From Paracoccaceae bacterium (GTDB taxonomy: Bacteria > Pseudomonadota > Alphaproteobacteria > Rhodobacterales > Rhodobacteraceae), in the NCBI GenBank assembly GCA_022843025.1, contig JALHOL010000002.1, positions 186,001 through 250,000 of the forward strand: 64,000 bases of DNA. The letters run 5' to 3'. The number at the start of each line of letters is the position of its first letter. The first letter of the stretch is position 1. Position numbers and translations under genes: made by a program. The notes beneath the pieces were generated by a model. It was not told the DNA's origin. It saw only the letters and a program-made list of their open reading frames with translations, and ran no database searches. Positions 16,775 to 26,081 of the stretch are shown piece by piece.

Positions 16775-18871
16775 ATGACCAGAACCGGTAACCGGCTGGA
16801 AAACCTGTGGGATACGGCCCGCGCCGAGGGGATGTCCGAGTCGGAAAAGCTGCTCTATCGGTCCAACCTGTTGGGGTCGGACAAGCGGGTCACAAACTTC
16901 GGCGGCGGCAATACCAGCGCCAAGGTCATGGAACGCGATCCGCTGACCGGCCAAATGGTTCAGGTTCTATGGGTCAAGGGTTCCGGCGGCGATATCGGTT
17001 CCATGAAGATGGACGGGTTCTCCACCCTCTATATGGACAAGTTGCATGCGCTAAAGGGCCTGTATCGCGGCCTCGCGCATGAGGATGAAATGGTGGGCTA
17101 CCTGCCCCATTGCACCTTCAACCTGAATCCCCGCGCCGCCAGCATCGACACGCCGCTGCATGCCTTTGTCCCGCGCGCCCATGTCGATCATGTCCATTCG
17201 GATGCGATCATCGCCATCGCGGCATCCGTCAACTCGCGCGACCTGACCGCACAGATTTTCGGCGACAGCATCGGCTGGCTGCCGTGGAAGCGCCCGGGCT
17301 TTGAGCTCGGCTTGTGGCTGGAGAAATTCGCAGTTGAAAACCCGCAGGCGCGCGGTTGTGTGCTGGAAAGCCACGGGTTGTTCACCTGGGCCGATGATGC
17401 GCGCGATTGCTATCTGACGACACTGGATGTCATCAACATCGCGGCCGACTGGCTTGCCGAGCGGACGGCAAGCACTCCCGCCTTTGGCGGCCCCGCCCGC
17501 CCCACCCTGCCCGCCGAGGAACGACGCGCCATCGCTGCGCGGCTGATGCCCGCCATTCGCGGCCTGATCTCGAAAGACCGCCACAAGGTGGGCCATTTCG
17601 ATGACAGCCCCGCCGTGCTGGAATTCGTAGGCTCGCAGATGCTGGGCACCTTGGCCCCGATGGGCACCTCCTGCCCCGATCATTTCCTGCGCACCAAGAT
17701 CGCACCGCTGGTGATGGATTTCGACCCGGCCAAGCCGGATATCGACGCAACACTGGCCTCGCTAGAACCCGCCATCGCCGCCTATCGCGCCGATTACGCC
17801 GCATATCACGACCGCTGCAAACACCCCGACAGCCCTGCCCTGCGCGACCCGAATGCCGTGGTCTATCTCGTGCCGGGCGTGGGCATGGTCACCTTCGCGC
17901 TGGACAAGGCCACTGCCCGCATCTCGGGCGAATTCTACGTGAACGCCATCAACGTGATGCGTGGCGCCAGCAGCGTGTCCACTTATCAGGGCCTGCCGGA
18001 ACAAGAGGCATTCGACATTGAATACTGGCTTCTGGAAGAGGCCAAGCTGCAACGCATGCCCAAACCCAAGGCACTGGCAGGCCGGGTGGCGCTGGTTACC
18101 GGCGGCGCGGGCGGGATCGGATCGGCCACTGCGGAACGTCTGCTTTCCGAAGGTGCCTGCGTCATGCTGGCCGATATCGACGCGACCGCCCTCGCCGCCA
18201 CTTCAGAGGCTCTGGCCAAACGCCATGGCCGCGATGTCGTGCGTCATGTCGTGATGGACGTGACGCGCGAAGAGGCGGTCGCCCACGCCCATACCGAAAT
18301 CGCGGTGGAATTTGGCGGGATGGATATCCTGGTATCCAATGCCGGCATCGCCTCCTCTGCTCCGGTGGAGGAAACCACGCTCGCCCTGTGGAATCGCAAC
18401 ATGGATATTCTATCGACAGGATACTTCCTTGTCAGTCGCGACGCCTTCCGCCTCATGCGTGCGCAGGGCATTGGCGGCGCGGTGATCTTCGTGGCCTCCA
18501 AGAACGGCCTTGCCGCCAGCCCCAACGCCAGCGCCTATTGCACCGCCAAGGCGGCCGAAATTCACCTGGCCCGTTGCCTTGCTCTGGAAGGGGCCGAGGC
18601 GGGCATCCGCGTGAATGTGGTCAATCCCGATGCCGTGCTGCGCGGATCAAAGATCTGGTCCGGCGAATGGCTGGATCAGCGCGCCTCCACCTACAAGACC
18701 GACAAGGAAGGGCTGGAAGAGATGTATCGCCAGCGCTCGCTTCTGAAACGCGCGGTCCTGCCCGAAGACATTGCCGAAGGCGTCTATTTCTTCGCCTCGG
18801 ATCTTTCGGCAAAATCGACGGGCAATATCCTGAACGTCGACGCCGGCAACAAGGAAGCCTTCACACGCTGA
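16775..18871 (+). CDS. rhaD: Bifunctional rhamnulose-1-phosphate aldolase / short-chain dehydrogenase (RhaD)
   Basis: From the ATG at 16775 (GGGGGGAAG upstream) the protein has 698 residues. Roughly residues 1-430 are a class II aldolase domain (RVTNFGGGNTSAK, then LPHCTFN and DHVHSDAI with metal-type histidines). Residues ~435-698 are a short-chain dehydrogenase with the cofactor loop TGGAGGIGSA (~440) and the Y-x3-K pair in SAYCTAKAAE (~585). It cleaves rhamnulose-1-phosphate to dihydroxyacetone phosphate and L-lactaldehyde, and the second domain probably oxidises the lactaldehyde. This fused form is common in alphaproteobacteria. A longer frame from 16703 would start inside the operator and was rejected. 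Confidence 0.92.
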   Translation: MTRTGNRLENLWDTARAEGMSESEKLLYRSNLLGSDKRVTNFGGGNTSAKVMERDPLTGQMVQVLWVKGSGGDIGSMKMDGFSTLYMDKLHALKGLYRGLAHEDEMVGYLPHCTFNLNPRAASIDTPLHAFVPRAHVDHVHSDAIIAIAASVNSRDLTAQIFGDSIGWLPWKRPGFELGLWLEKFAVENPQARGCVLESHGLFTWADDARDCYLTTLDVINIAADWLAERTASTPAFGGPARPTLPAEERRAIAARLMPAIRGLISKDRHKVGHFDDSPAVLEFVGSQMLGTLAPMGTSCPDHFLRTKIAPLVMDFDPAKPDIDATLASLEPAIAAYRADYAAYHDRCKHPDSPALRDPNAVVYLVPGVGMVTFALDKATARISGEFYVNAINVMRGASSVSTYQGLPEQEAFDIEYWLLEEAKLQRMPKPKALAGRVALVTGGAGGIGSATAERLLSEGACVMLADIDATALAATSEALAKRHGRDVVRHVVMDVTREEAVAHAHTEIAVEFGGMDILVSNAGIASSAPVEETTLALWNRNMDILSTGYFLVSRDAFRLMRAQGIGGAVIFVASKNGLAASPNASAYCTAKAAEIHLARCLALEGAEAGIRVNVVNPDAVLRGSKIWSGEWLDQRASTYKTDKEGLEEMYRQRSLLKRAVLPEDIAEGVYFFASDLSAKSTGNILNVDAGNKEAFTR

Positions 18872-18893
18872 CGCGCATCCCGGGGGATGATCA

Positions 18894-20138
18894 ATGACCA
18901 AGGCCTATGATCTGGCGAAAGATGCCTTTGCCGAATGGGGCGTGGATACCGAGACCGCCCTTGCTGCGCTGGCGCGGATCGCGATTTCCGTCCATTGCTG
19001 GCAGGGCGATGATGTGGGCGGGTTCGAGCGGAAATCCGGCACTTCGGGCGGCGGAATTCAGGCTACCGGCAATCATCCCGGCCGCGCCCGCACCCCCGAT
19101 GAACTGCGCGCCGATCTCGATTTCGCCTTCGGCAACATCCCCGGCACGCACCGCCTGAACCTGCACGCCTGCTATCTGGACAGCACGGAAACCCCTGACC
19201 GTGACCAGATTGAATATCGCCACTTCACCCCATGGGTGGATTGGGCCAAGCATCGGGGTCTAGGCCTTGATTTCAACCCCACATTCTTTGGCCATGCCAA
19301 GGCCGATGACAACCTGACCCTGTCGCATCCCAATGCGGGCATCCGCGAGTTCTGGGTCGAACATGGCCGCCGCTCGCGCGACATAGCCGCCCGCATCGGC
19401 GCGGAACTGGGCAGCCAATGCGTGAACAACATCTGGGTGCCCGACGGCTATAAGGACATCCCCGTCGACCGTATGGCCGCGCGGCAGCGGCTTTGGGCAT
19501 CACTCGACGCGATGCTGGCCCCGGCACATGATCCGGCCACGCTGCTTGATGCCGTGGAATCCAAGCTGTTTGGCATCGGGGTAGAGGCCTGCACCGTTGG
19601 CAGCCATGAATTTTATCTGGGTTATGCCGCCCGCAAGGGTATCGCGCTCTGCCTCGACATGGGGCATTTCCACCCCACCGAAAGCGTGGCCGACAAGCTC
19701 TCGTCGGTCGCGCTGTCCATCCCCGACATTTTGCTGCACGTCTCGCGCCCGATGCGCTGGGACAGCGACCATGTGGTCCTTTTGAACGATGATCTGCTGG
19801 CGATGGCGCAGGAACTGGTCTTTGCGAACCTGCTGGAGAGAACGCGCATCGGGCTGGATTTCTTTGACGCCACGATCAGCCGCACGGCAGCCTGGGTGAT
19901 CGGCACGCGCAACATGCAAAAGGCGCTGTTGCGCGCACTGTTGTTGCCACAGGCGCACCTGAAATCTATGGAAGAACGGCTGGATTTCACCGCCCGCCTG
20001 CTCTGGACCGAAGAAGTGAAGGATCTTCCCTTCGCCGCCATCTGGGCAGAATTCTGCACAAGGCAGGATGTTCCCACCGGCGCGGCCCTGATCAACGCGC
20101 TGCACAGCTATCAGCACAGCGTCGCGTCGCGGGGGTAA
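18894..20138 (+). CDS. rhaA: L-rhamnose isomerase (RhaA type)
   Basis: The 414-residue protein matches the E. coli RhaA family along its length: SVHCWQGDDVGGFE, GGIQATGNHPGRAR, LRADLDFAF, RLNLHACYL, LGLDFNPTFF, NIWVPDGYKD, DAVESKLFGIG, LCLDMGHFHPTE, RWDSDHVVLL and AWVIGTRNMQKALLRALL. It converts L-rhamnose to L-rhamnulose in the cytoplasm with a metal ion held in a TIM barrel. It follows rhaD by 22 bases. Rhizobial rha loci use the name rhaI for their isomerase gene; the length and motif agreement with RhaA made me use that symbol here. Confidence 0.95.
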   Translation: MTKAYDLAKDAFAEWGVDTETALAALARIAISVHCWQGDDVGGFERKSGTSGGGIQATGNHPGRARTPDELRADLDFAFGNIPGTHRLNLHACYLDSTETPDRDQIEYRHFTPWVDWAKHRGLGLDFNPTFFGHAKADDNLTLSHPNAGIREFWVEHGRRSRDIAARIGAELGSQCVNNIWVPDGYKDIPVDRMAARQRLWASLDAMLAPAHDPATLLDAVESKLFGIGVEACTVGSHEFYLGYAARKGIALCLDMGHFHPTESVADKLSSVALSIPDILLHVSRPMRWDSDHVVLLNDDLLAMAQELVFANLLERTRIGLDFFDATISRTAAWVIGTRNMQKALLRALLLPQAHLKSMEERLDFTARLLWTEEVKDLPFAAIWAEFCTRQDVPTGAALINALHSYQHSVASRG

Positions 20139-20142
20139 GGCG

Positions 20143-21093
20143 TCACCGGCCCCAGACCACCGCGTTCTCGTGCCGCTTGATAAGGTGCTTCAACTCCTCG
20201 AACGCGGTGCCGATATAACTCGCCAACCGATCCGCCGCTTGCGACCGGTTGGCGGACGCCCGCCGCAGAATGCCAAGGCTGCGGTTGGGCTGCGGAATAT
20301 CCAGCGGCAGAACGGTGATCCGGTTCTCCTTGCGCTGCGCGAACACCACAGAAAACGGCAGCACGGCCAGCGCATTTGTTTCAGCCATGTAGTTGATCAC
20401 GCTCATCAGACTGCCACCGGAATAGCGGATGTTGATGTCGGATATCCCGTTGGACAGTAGGATCGAATGCAGGTCCGACATCAGCGGCGATCCCGGCAGC
20501 GGCGCGACCCAAGGAAAATCGCTGAGGTCGGAAATTTGCAGCCGCCGCTTGCGCAGCAATGGGTGGCCCGGCCTGCAAGACACGATATTCCGGCCCGGCA
20601 GAATCTCGATGAACTCAAACCCTGGCGCGGCCTCCAGCGCGCCCATTGGCACGATGCCCAGATCGATCAGGTCATTTTCCAGCGCCGAAGATAGATCCGG
20701 CAGATTGCCATAGCTTTGCTGAACGGTGACATCGGGCTCCAGATTCTGGAAATCCGCCACCATCCGGCTGATCATCGCATCCATGAAGAAGGGCACACCC
20801 CCCACCCGTACCAGACCCTTGGTCCCGGTCAGGAAGCCCGTCACTGTATCTGACGCCCTGCGCGACGCCGTCAGGATCGCCCGCCCATGCGCCGCTAGCT
20901 GCGCGCCAAGCGGCGTGGCCTGCAATGGCCGCTTTCCCTTGACGAACAATGGCGCGCCAATACGCGCCTCAAGCATCGCCAGCGACCGGCTGACCGCGGG
21001 CTGAGTCAGGCCCAGCCCCTGCGCGCCCGCGCTGATGCTGCCCGCATCCAGCACTGCGGCAAGCTGCATGAGATGTGCTTCGCTTAACTTCAT
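20143..21093 (-). CDS. LysR family transcriptional regulator
   Basis: The protein has 316 residues, with an N-terminal helix-turn-helix (about 5-65: AHLMQLAAVLDAGSISAGAQGLGLTQPAVSRSLAMLEARIG) and a periplasmic-binding-like effector domain from ~95. It ends 5 bases from the rhaA stop (convergent) but is divergent from the aromatic operon beginning at 21185. LysR proteins in this position normally activate the divergent operon when an aromatic intermediate binds, and repress themselves. The 91-bp divergent space contains ATAACGTTAT at 21092-21101, which overlaps the regulator's start codon. Confidence 0.9.
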   Translation of the reverse strand: MKLSEAHLMQLAAVLDAGSISAGAQGLGLTQPAVSRSLAMLEARIGAPLFVKGKRPLQATPLGAQLAAHGRAILTASRRASDTVTGFLTGTKGLVRVGGVPFFMDAMISRMVADFQNLEPDVTVQQSYGNLPDLSSALENDLIDLGIVPMGALEAAPGFEFIEILPGRNIVSCRPGHPLLRKRRLQISDLSDFPWVAPLPGSPLMSDLHSILLSNGISDINIRYSGGSLMSVINYMAETNALAVLPFSVVFAQRKENRITVLPLDIPQPNRSLGILRRASANRSQAADRLASYIGTAFEELKHLIKRHENAVVWGR

Positions 21094-21184
21094 AACGTTA
21101 TGGTATAGTGAGCGGCGCAGAAATCATCCACTTTCGTGAAAATCGGTCCACCTTTGTGTCACGGGAAGGGAGGCCCGGTCGAGG

Positions 21185-22093
21185 ATGGATGGAGGATCGC
21201 CGGAAAAGCATGCGCATAAGGTCCTGGAAGACCTTGCTTTGCGCGTGGGGTCTGACGCACGGTCCCGTCTGGCCTCGGCCTTCCTTGCCATTGTTGGCCG
21301 CGTGCATGATCTCGTCGCAGAACTGCAACCCTCGACCGACGAGTTGAAGGTCGTCATCGACTTCCTGACAGAGGTTGGTCACACCGCCGATGCCCGCCGT
21401 CAGGAATGGGTGCTGCTGGCCGATGTGATCGGCGTATCGACGCGGGTAGAAGATATCAATTGCCCCCGCCCCGAAGGCGCCACGCCCAACACGCTGCCCG
21501 GCCCTTTCTACCGGACCGATGTCCCCGACCTGCCCCTTGGCGCAACCCTGTCCCGCGACGGGATTGGCGAACCCCTGCACGTCCACCTGCGACTGATCGG
21601 CCTAGATGGCCGCCCGATCCCGCAGGCGCAGGTTGAAGTGTGGCATGCAAACGCCCTTGGGCGTTATGAAAATCAGGATCCGGACCTGCAACCCGAATTC
21701 AACCTGCGCGGTCGGTTTACTGCGGATAGCGCAGGTCATGTCACCTTTGAAACGATCAAGCCGCGCGGCTATGCCCTGCCGGAAGATGGCCCGGTGGGCC
21801 GCCTTCTCATGGCGCTTGGCCTGCGGCTGGAACGCCCGGCGCATCTGCATTTCCGGGTCACGGCTCCCGGATTTCAAACCCTGACCACCCATATCTTCGA
21901 CCGTCACGATCCAGCCATCGACCGCGACGCGCTGTTTGGCGTGCGGCCCGAACTTCTGGCCGATTTTCGCGCCAGCCCTTCGGATGCGGGCGGTGCACGG
22001 CATGATCTCGACCTTTGCTTCGTCCTTGTCCCTGCAGGAACGGACGCGGCCCAACGCTCTGAAAACTCGCGTCTATCAAGAAAGGAACATTGA
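21185..22093 (+). CDS. Hydroxyquinol-type intradiol ring-cleavage dioxygenase (copy 1)
   Basis: This 302-residue protein has the N-terminal helical dimer domain of catechol/hydroxyquinol 1,2-dioxygenases and a beta-rich catalytic domain. The four non-haem Fe(III) ligands are visible: Tyr161 (VWHANALGRY), Tyr196 (KPRGYALPEDG), His220 and His222 (RPAHLHF). It should open a 1,2-dihydroxy ring between the hydroxyls, giving maleylacetate from hydroxyquinol. It is the first gene of the LysR-controlled operon, with AAGGGAGG about 11 bases upstream of the ATG. A second dioxygenase with ligands at identical positions lies at 31844. The last ~20 residues (DAAQRSENSRLSRKEH) are an unusual polar tail. 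Confidence 0.88.
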   Translation: MDGGSPEKHAHKVLEDLALRVGSDARSRLASAFLAIVGRVHDLVAELQPSTDELKVVIDFLTEVGHTADARRQEWVLLADVIGVSTRVEDINCPRPEGATPNTLPGPFYRTDVPDLPLGATLSRDGIGEPLHVHLRLIGLDGRPIPQAQVEVWHANALGRYENQDPDLQPEFNLRGRFTADSAGHVTFETIKPRGYALPEDGPVGRLLMALGLRLERPAHLHFRVTAPGFQTLTTHIFDRHDPAIDRDALFGVRPELLADFRASPSDAGGARHDLDLCFVLVPAGTDAAQRSENSRLSRKEH

Positions 22094-22094
22094 A

Positions 22095-23057
22095 ATGGTT
22101 CAGGCCCTTGTCAGCGGCTACCATCACCTGACCCTGTCGACCGACGGCGCCCAGGAAGATTATGATTTCTACACGAAAACGCTTGGCCTGTTTTCCGTCA
22201 AGCGCACGGTGCTGTTCGATGGCACCATCCCTGTCTATCACCTCTATTACGGATCGCGGCACGGCGATGCCTCTACCATCATCACCACCTTCCCGTTCCG
22301 CAAGCCAGGCATCTATGGCCGTCGCGGCACAAACCAGACGCGCACGATCATGCAATCGATCCCGGTCGGCGCAGCGGATTACTGGGTGGACCGGCTGAAT
22401 GCAGCCGGCATCCCCGCCACCAAAGGCAGCCGCTTCGGCCTGACCCGCGTGCTTTTCGCCCACCCCTGCGGCATCCCGCATGAGCTGGTGGAAAACCCCG
22501 GTGACACCCGGACGCCCATCGTGAATGAGGCCGCCGGAACCACGGCACAGACCGCCATCAAGGGCATCTACGGCGCAGGTATCGCCGTGTTCGACATCGA
22601 TTCCATGAACGAATTCGTCGAAGGCGGTGTCGGCCTGAAGCGTGAAGCCAGCAGCGATGAGGGCCGGATGTATTCCGTCCCCGATAATCTTGGCCCCCAT
22701 TCGGTGGTGGAAATCATGGAGGATCGCACTTCCCGCCAGGGCACATGGATGCTGGCAGGCGGCACCGTGCACCACATGGCCCTGAACACGGGAACCGAGG
22801 AAAACCAGATCGCACTCAAGGCCCGGCTTGAGGGCATGGGGTTTACCGATGTCTCTGAACAAAAGGACCGCAACTACTTCAAATCGATGTATGTCCGCAG
22901 CCCCGGCGGCGCGCTGTTCGAAATCGCATGGACCGTCCCCGAAGGCTGGGCCAAGGACGAGGCCCCCGATGCCATTGGTCAGTCGCTGGTCTTCCCGCCG
23001 TGGTTCGAAGATCGCCGCGCCGAACTGATGCAGGGTCTGGAAGAGGCGGCATTCTAG
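22095..23057 (+). CDS. PcpA/LinE/MhqO-type hydroquinone ring-cleaving dioxygenase (VOC fold)
   Basis: With the ATG at 22095 the protein has 320 residues made of glyoxalase/VOC modules. Positions equivalent to the Fe(II) ligands of PcpA are present at the same numbers: His11 (YHHLTL), His227 (GGTVHHMAL) and Glu276 (GGALFEIAW). The second-sphere residues His10, Thr13, His226, Arg259 and Tyr266 are also there. PcpA cleaves (di)chlorohydroquinone between C1 and C2 to a maleylacetate-type product. It starts 1 base after the intradiol dioxygenase stop, with AAAGGAA upstream. A longer frame from 21936 lies inside the preceding gene. Whether its substrate is hydroquinone, a methyl- or a halo-hydroquinone cannot be read. 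Confidence 0.88.
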   Translation: MVQALVSGYHHLTLSTDGAQEDYDFYTKTLGLFSVKRTVLFDGTIPVYHLYYGSRHGDASTIITTFPFRKPGIYGRRGTNQTRTIMQSIPVGAADYWVDRLNAAGIPATKGSRFGLTRVLFAHPCGIPHELVENPGDTRTPIVNEAAGTTAQTAIKGIYGAGIAVFDIDSMNEFVEGGVGLKREASSDEGRMYSVPDNLGPHSVVEIMEDRTSRQGTWMLAGGTVHHMALNTGTEENQIALKARLEGMGFTDVSEQKDRNYFKSMYVRSPGGALFEIAWTVPEGWAKDEAPDAIGQSLVFPPWFEDRRAELMQGLEEAAF

Positions 23058-23059
23058 GC

Positions 23060-23704
23060 ATGACTGACAGGCTGCATCTTGGGGCAGATCTGGCAAGGGC
23101 AAAGGCGGTTTGCGTCTTTGTCCATGGCCGTGGCCAAAGCCCTGAGGAGATGGCGGATCACGTGATCCGCCATCTGCCGCAGGATATGGCCTATGTCCTG
23201 CCCCGTGCGGAGGGTGGGGCTTGGTATGCCGCACGGGCCGTGGATCCCCTCACGGATGACACCGCCTCTGAACTGGGGGCATCGCTGGCGCAGCTGCGTT
23301 CGGTCATCACATCGGCGCGTGCGGCGTCATCCGCGCCGCTGGTGTTGGCCGGGTTCTCGCAAGGGGCCTGTCTATCGCTGGAACTGGCCTGCAGCGGCCT
23401 TGCCTCGCCCGATACTGTGGTCGCCTTTACCGGCTGCCGCGTCGGCACTCCGGCGGACAACCGCCCGCGTGCGCTGCCGCGCGGTCTGCCGGTCTACTTG
23501 ACGGGTGGCGACGCCGATCCGTGGATACCTGTCACCGCGTTTGCCGAAGCCGTGGCCGACCTTGGCTCGCAGGGCGCAGCGCTGCGCGCCGATCTTTTCC
23601 CCGGGCGCGGGCATGAAGTCAGCGCCGCAGAACGCGCCATGCTCGCCGCCATACTGACTGACCTCGCATCGGGCCATCTGCCCGGATTGGCGGCCCCCAG
23701 ATGA
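23060..23704 (+). CDS. Phospholipase/carboxylesterase family hydrolase (MhqD-like)
   Basis: The protein has 214 residues from the ATG at 23060, two bases after the dioxygenase stop. It shows the carboxylesterase fold: VCVFVHGRGQSPEEM (oxyanion segment), LAGFSQGACLSLELA (nucleophile elbow, catalytic Ser), GGDADPWIP (Asp) and FPGRGHEVS (His). The combination of a PcpA/MhqO-like dioxygenase with an MhqD-like esterase is known from Bacillus quinone-stress operons. Here it probably hydrolyses a lactone, ester or acyl intermediate after hydroquinone cleavage. It overlaps the next gene by 4 bases. The frame running back to 22928 is a shadow inside the dioxygenase gene. Confidence 0.85.
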   Translation: MTDRLHLGADLARAKAVCVFVHGRGQSPEEMADHVIRHLPQDMAYVLPRAEGGAWYAARAVDPLTDDTASELGASLAQLRSVITSARAASSAPLVLAGFSQGACLSLELACSGLASPDTVVAFTGCRVGTPADNRPRALPRGLPVYLTGGDADPWIPVTAFAEAVADLGSQGAALRADLFPGRGHEVSAAERAMLAAILTDLASGHLPGLAAPR

Positions 23705-24762
23705 CCCGCGCCTTCACCTTTCCAGGCCTGACCACCCGCGTCATCTTTGGGGCGGGCACCCTCGCGCAAGTGGCAGATGAGGTGCAGCGTTTGGGCCATG
23801 CCCGCGCGCTGATCCTGTCCACCCCGCATCAGGCCGATCAGGCGCAATCGCTGGCCGACACGCTCGGCCCCCTTGCCGCAGGCGTCTTTGCCGGGGCGGC
23901 GATGCACACGCCTGCAGACGTGACCGAAACCGCCGTTGCGGCCTTCACGGACAGCGGGGCCACCTGCGTGATCAGTTTGGGCGGCGGCTCCACCACGGGG
24001 CTGGGCAAGGCGATTGCCGTGCGGACAGGGGCCGATCAACTGGTGATCCCCACCACCTATGCCGGGTCGGAAATGACCGACATCCTCGGCGAAACCGCAG
24101 CTGGCGAGAAAACCACCCGCCGCGACCCCGCCATCCGGCCCGAGGTGGTGATCTATGACGTCAACCTGACGCTGTCGTTGCCTGTCACCCTGACCATGAC
24201 TTCGGCGCTGAACGCCATCGCCCACGCGATGGAGGCCTTCTATGCCCCCGATCGCAACCCGGTGATCGAGGCGATGTGCCGCGATGCCATGCGCGCCTTT
24301 CACACAGCCTTGCCCGTCCTGCACCGCGATCCGCTCAACCGTGACGCGCGGGCCGAGGCGCTCTATGCCGCGTGGTGTTGCTCCACCGCGCTGGGGCAGG
24401 TCAGCATGGCCCTGCATCACAAGCTGGCCCATGTGCTGGGCGGGTCTTTCGGGATGCCGCATGCCGAAACCCACGCCGTGCTGCTTCCCCATACCACTGC
24501 CTTCAATGCAGTGGCGGCGCCCGCACTTTTGGCCCCGATCTCCGACGTCTTCGGCTCCCCCGCCGGCGCCGGGCTGTGGGATTTCGCCGCCCATATCGGC
24601 GCGCCCCAGCGCCTCGCTGATCTCGGTCTTGCGGAACCCGACCTCGACCGCGCCGCTGACATAGCGCTGCGCAATGCTTATTGGAACCCGCGCCCCTTCA
24701 ACCGCGACGATATCCGCGATCTGCTTCAGGCGGCGTTTGAAGGGCGCCGCCCAACCAACTGA
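23701..24762 (+). CDS. Maleylacetate reductase
   Basis: The 353-residue protein belongs to the iron-containing alcohol dehydrogenase family in its maleylacetate reductase branch. Visible features are FPGLTTRVIFGAGTL at the start, the nucleotide-binding GGGSTTGLGKAIA (~97), the PTTYAGSEMTDILG segment and the histidine-rich LHHKLAHVLGGSFGMPHAETHAVLLPH (~240-266). It reduces maleylacetate to 3-oxoadipate with NAD(P)H, and dehalogenates 2-chloromaleylacetate in chloroaromatic pathways. It joins the products of both the intradiol and the PcpA-like dioxygenases to central metabolism. Translationally coupled to the esterase. Confidence 0.93.
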   Translation: MTRAFTFPGLTTRVIFGAGTLAQVADEVQRLGHARALILSTPHQADQAQSLADTLGPLAAGVFAGAAMHTPADVTETAVAAFTDSGATCVISLGGGSTTGLGKAIAVRTGADQLVIPTTYAGSEMTDILGETAAGEKTTRRDPAIRPEVVIYDVNLTLSLPVTLTMTSALNAIAHAMEAFYAPDRNPVIEAMCRDAMRAFHTALPVLHRDPLNRDARAEALYAAWCCSTALGQVSMALHHKLAHVLGGSFGMPHAETHAVLLPHTTAFNAVAAPALLAPISDVFGSPAGAGLWDFAAHIGAPQRLADLGLAEPDLDRAADIALRNAYWNPRPFNRDDIRDLLQAAFEGRRPTN

Positions 24763-24798
24763 ACTCAAAGGCCAACAGAACTTCTAGGGAGGACGACC

Positions 24799-26073
24799 AT
24801 GCTGACCAGACGGAAATTCCTGCACTCCACCGCCGCCACCGGCCTGACGATTGCCGCGTCCGGCCTTGCCGCCCCCGCCATCGCGCAAGGGGCGAAAATC
24901 AAGCTGGGCTATGTTAGCCCGCAATCGGGCCCCTTGGCGGGTTTTGCCGAAAGCGATGACTACAACATCAAATCCTTCCTCGCGACCGACGCGGGTAAGA
25001 ACTTTGAGGTGATCGTCAAGGACAGCCAGTCCAACCCCAACCGCGCGGCGGAAGTGGCCAAGGAACTGATCGTGTCCGATGAGATCGACCTGATGCTGGT
25101 CGCCTCTACCCCGGAAAACACCAACCCGGTGGCCACCACTTGCGAAGCCGAGGGCGTTCCCGTCATCTCGACCAAGGCGCCCTGGCAGCCGTGGTTCATC
25201 GGCCAGCAAGGCAACCCCGGCGATCCGGCCAGCTGGAAGCCCTTCGATTTCGCCTTCCACTATTTCTGGGGGCTCGAGGATGTGATTGCCGTCTTCCTGA
25301 ACATGTGGAACCAGATCGAGACCAACAAGATGGTCGGCGGCCTTTTCCCAAATGACGGCGACGGCAACGCTTGGGGCGATCCGAATGTGGGCGTGGGCCC
25401 CGGTTTCGCGGCGGCGGGTTACACCCTCACCGATCCGGGTCGCTATCAGAACCTGACCGATGATTTCAGCGCCCAGATCAACGCCTTCAAGGCCGCGAAC
25501 GCAGAAATCGTCACCGGCGTTGTGATCCCGCCCGATTTCACCACCTTCCGCAATCAGGCCATCCAGCAGGGTTTCAATCCCAAGATCATCACTGTGGCCA
25601 AGGCCATCCTCTTCCCGCAATCGGTGGAAGCGCTGGGTGAAGCGGGGCATAACCTGTCATCCGAAGTGTGGTGGTCCAACACCCACCCGTTCAAATCCTC
25701 GCTCACCGGCATGTCGGCAGCCGACCTTGCTGCCGATTTCACCGCGCAGACGGGGCGCCCTTGGACGCAACCTATTGGTTTTATTCATTCACTGTTCGAA
25801 GTGGCGACCAACGTCATGGGCCGCGTCGACGACGTGACCGATGCCGAAGGCGTGGCCGCTGCGATCGCCGCCACCAACATGGATACGATGGTGGGCAAGA
25901 TCGCATGGGATGGCGCTGGCCTGCCGCCCTTCGCTGCCACCAACGTGTGCAAGACGCAACTGGTGGGTGGCCAGTGGCGGCGCAATGCCGACGGCACCTT
26001 TGCCCTCGTCGTGGTCGACAATCAGACCGCGCCGAACATCCCCACCGGCGGCGTGATGGAGGCGCTGGCCTGA
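24799..26073 (+). CDS. ABC transporter substrate-binding protein, HAAT/LivK type, Tat-exported
   Basis: The 424-residue protein starts with a twin-arginine-like signal (TRRKFLHSTAATGLTIAASGLAAPAIAQ), followed by a type I periplasmic-binding fold (IKLGYVSPQSGPLAGFAESDDYNIKSFLAT, LIVSDEIDLMLVASTPENTNPVATTCEAEGVPVISTKAPW). GGGAGGACG precedes the ATG by few bases. It belongs to the branched-chain amino acid/amide/aromatic acid importer family. Location inside a ring-cleavage operon suggests an aromatic or quinone-related ligand. A GC-rich hairpin follows, which would keep the binding protein in excess over the membrane parts. Confidence 0.9.
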   Translation: MLTRRKFLHSTAATGLTIAASGLAAPAIAQGAKIKLGYVSPQSGPLAGFAESDDYNIKSFLATDAGKNFEVIVKDSQSNPNRAAEVAKELIVSDEIDLMLVASTPENTNPVATTCEAEGVPVISTKAPWQPWFIGQQGNPGDPASWKPFDFAFHYFWGLEDVIAVFLNMWNQIETNKMVGGLFPNDGDGNAWGDPNVGVGPGFAAAGYTLTDPGRYQNLTDDFSAQINAFKAANAEIVTGVVIPPDFTTFRNQAIQQGFNPKIITVAKAILFPQSVEALGEAGHNLSSEVWWSNTHPFKSSLTGMSAADLAADFTAQTGRPWTQPIGFIHSLFEVATNVMGRVDDVTDAEGVAAAIAATNMDTMVGKIAWDGAGLPPFAATNVCKTQLVGGQWRRNADGTFALVVVDNQTAPNIPTGGVMEALA

Positions 26074-26081
26074 TCCCCCTG

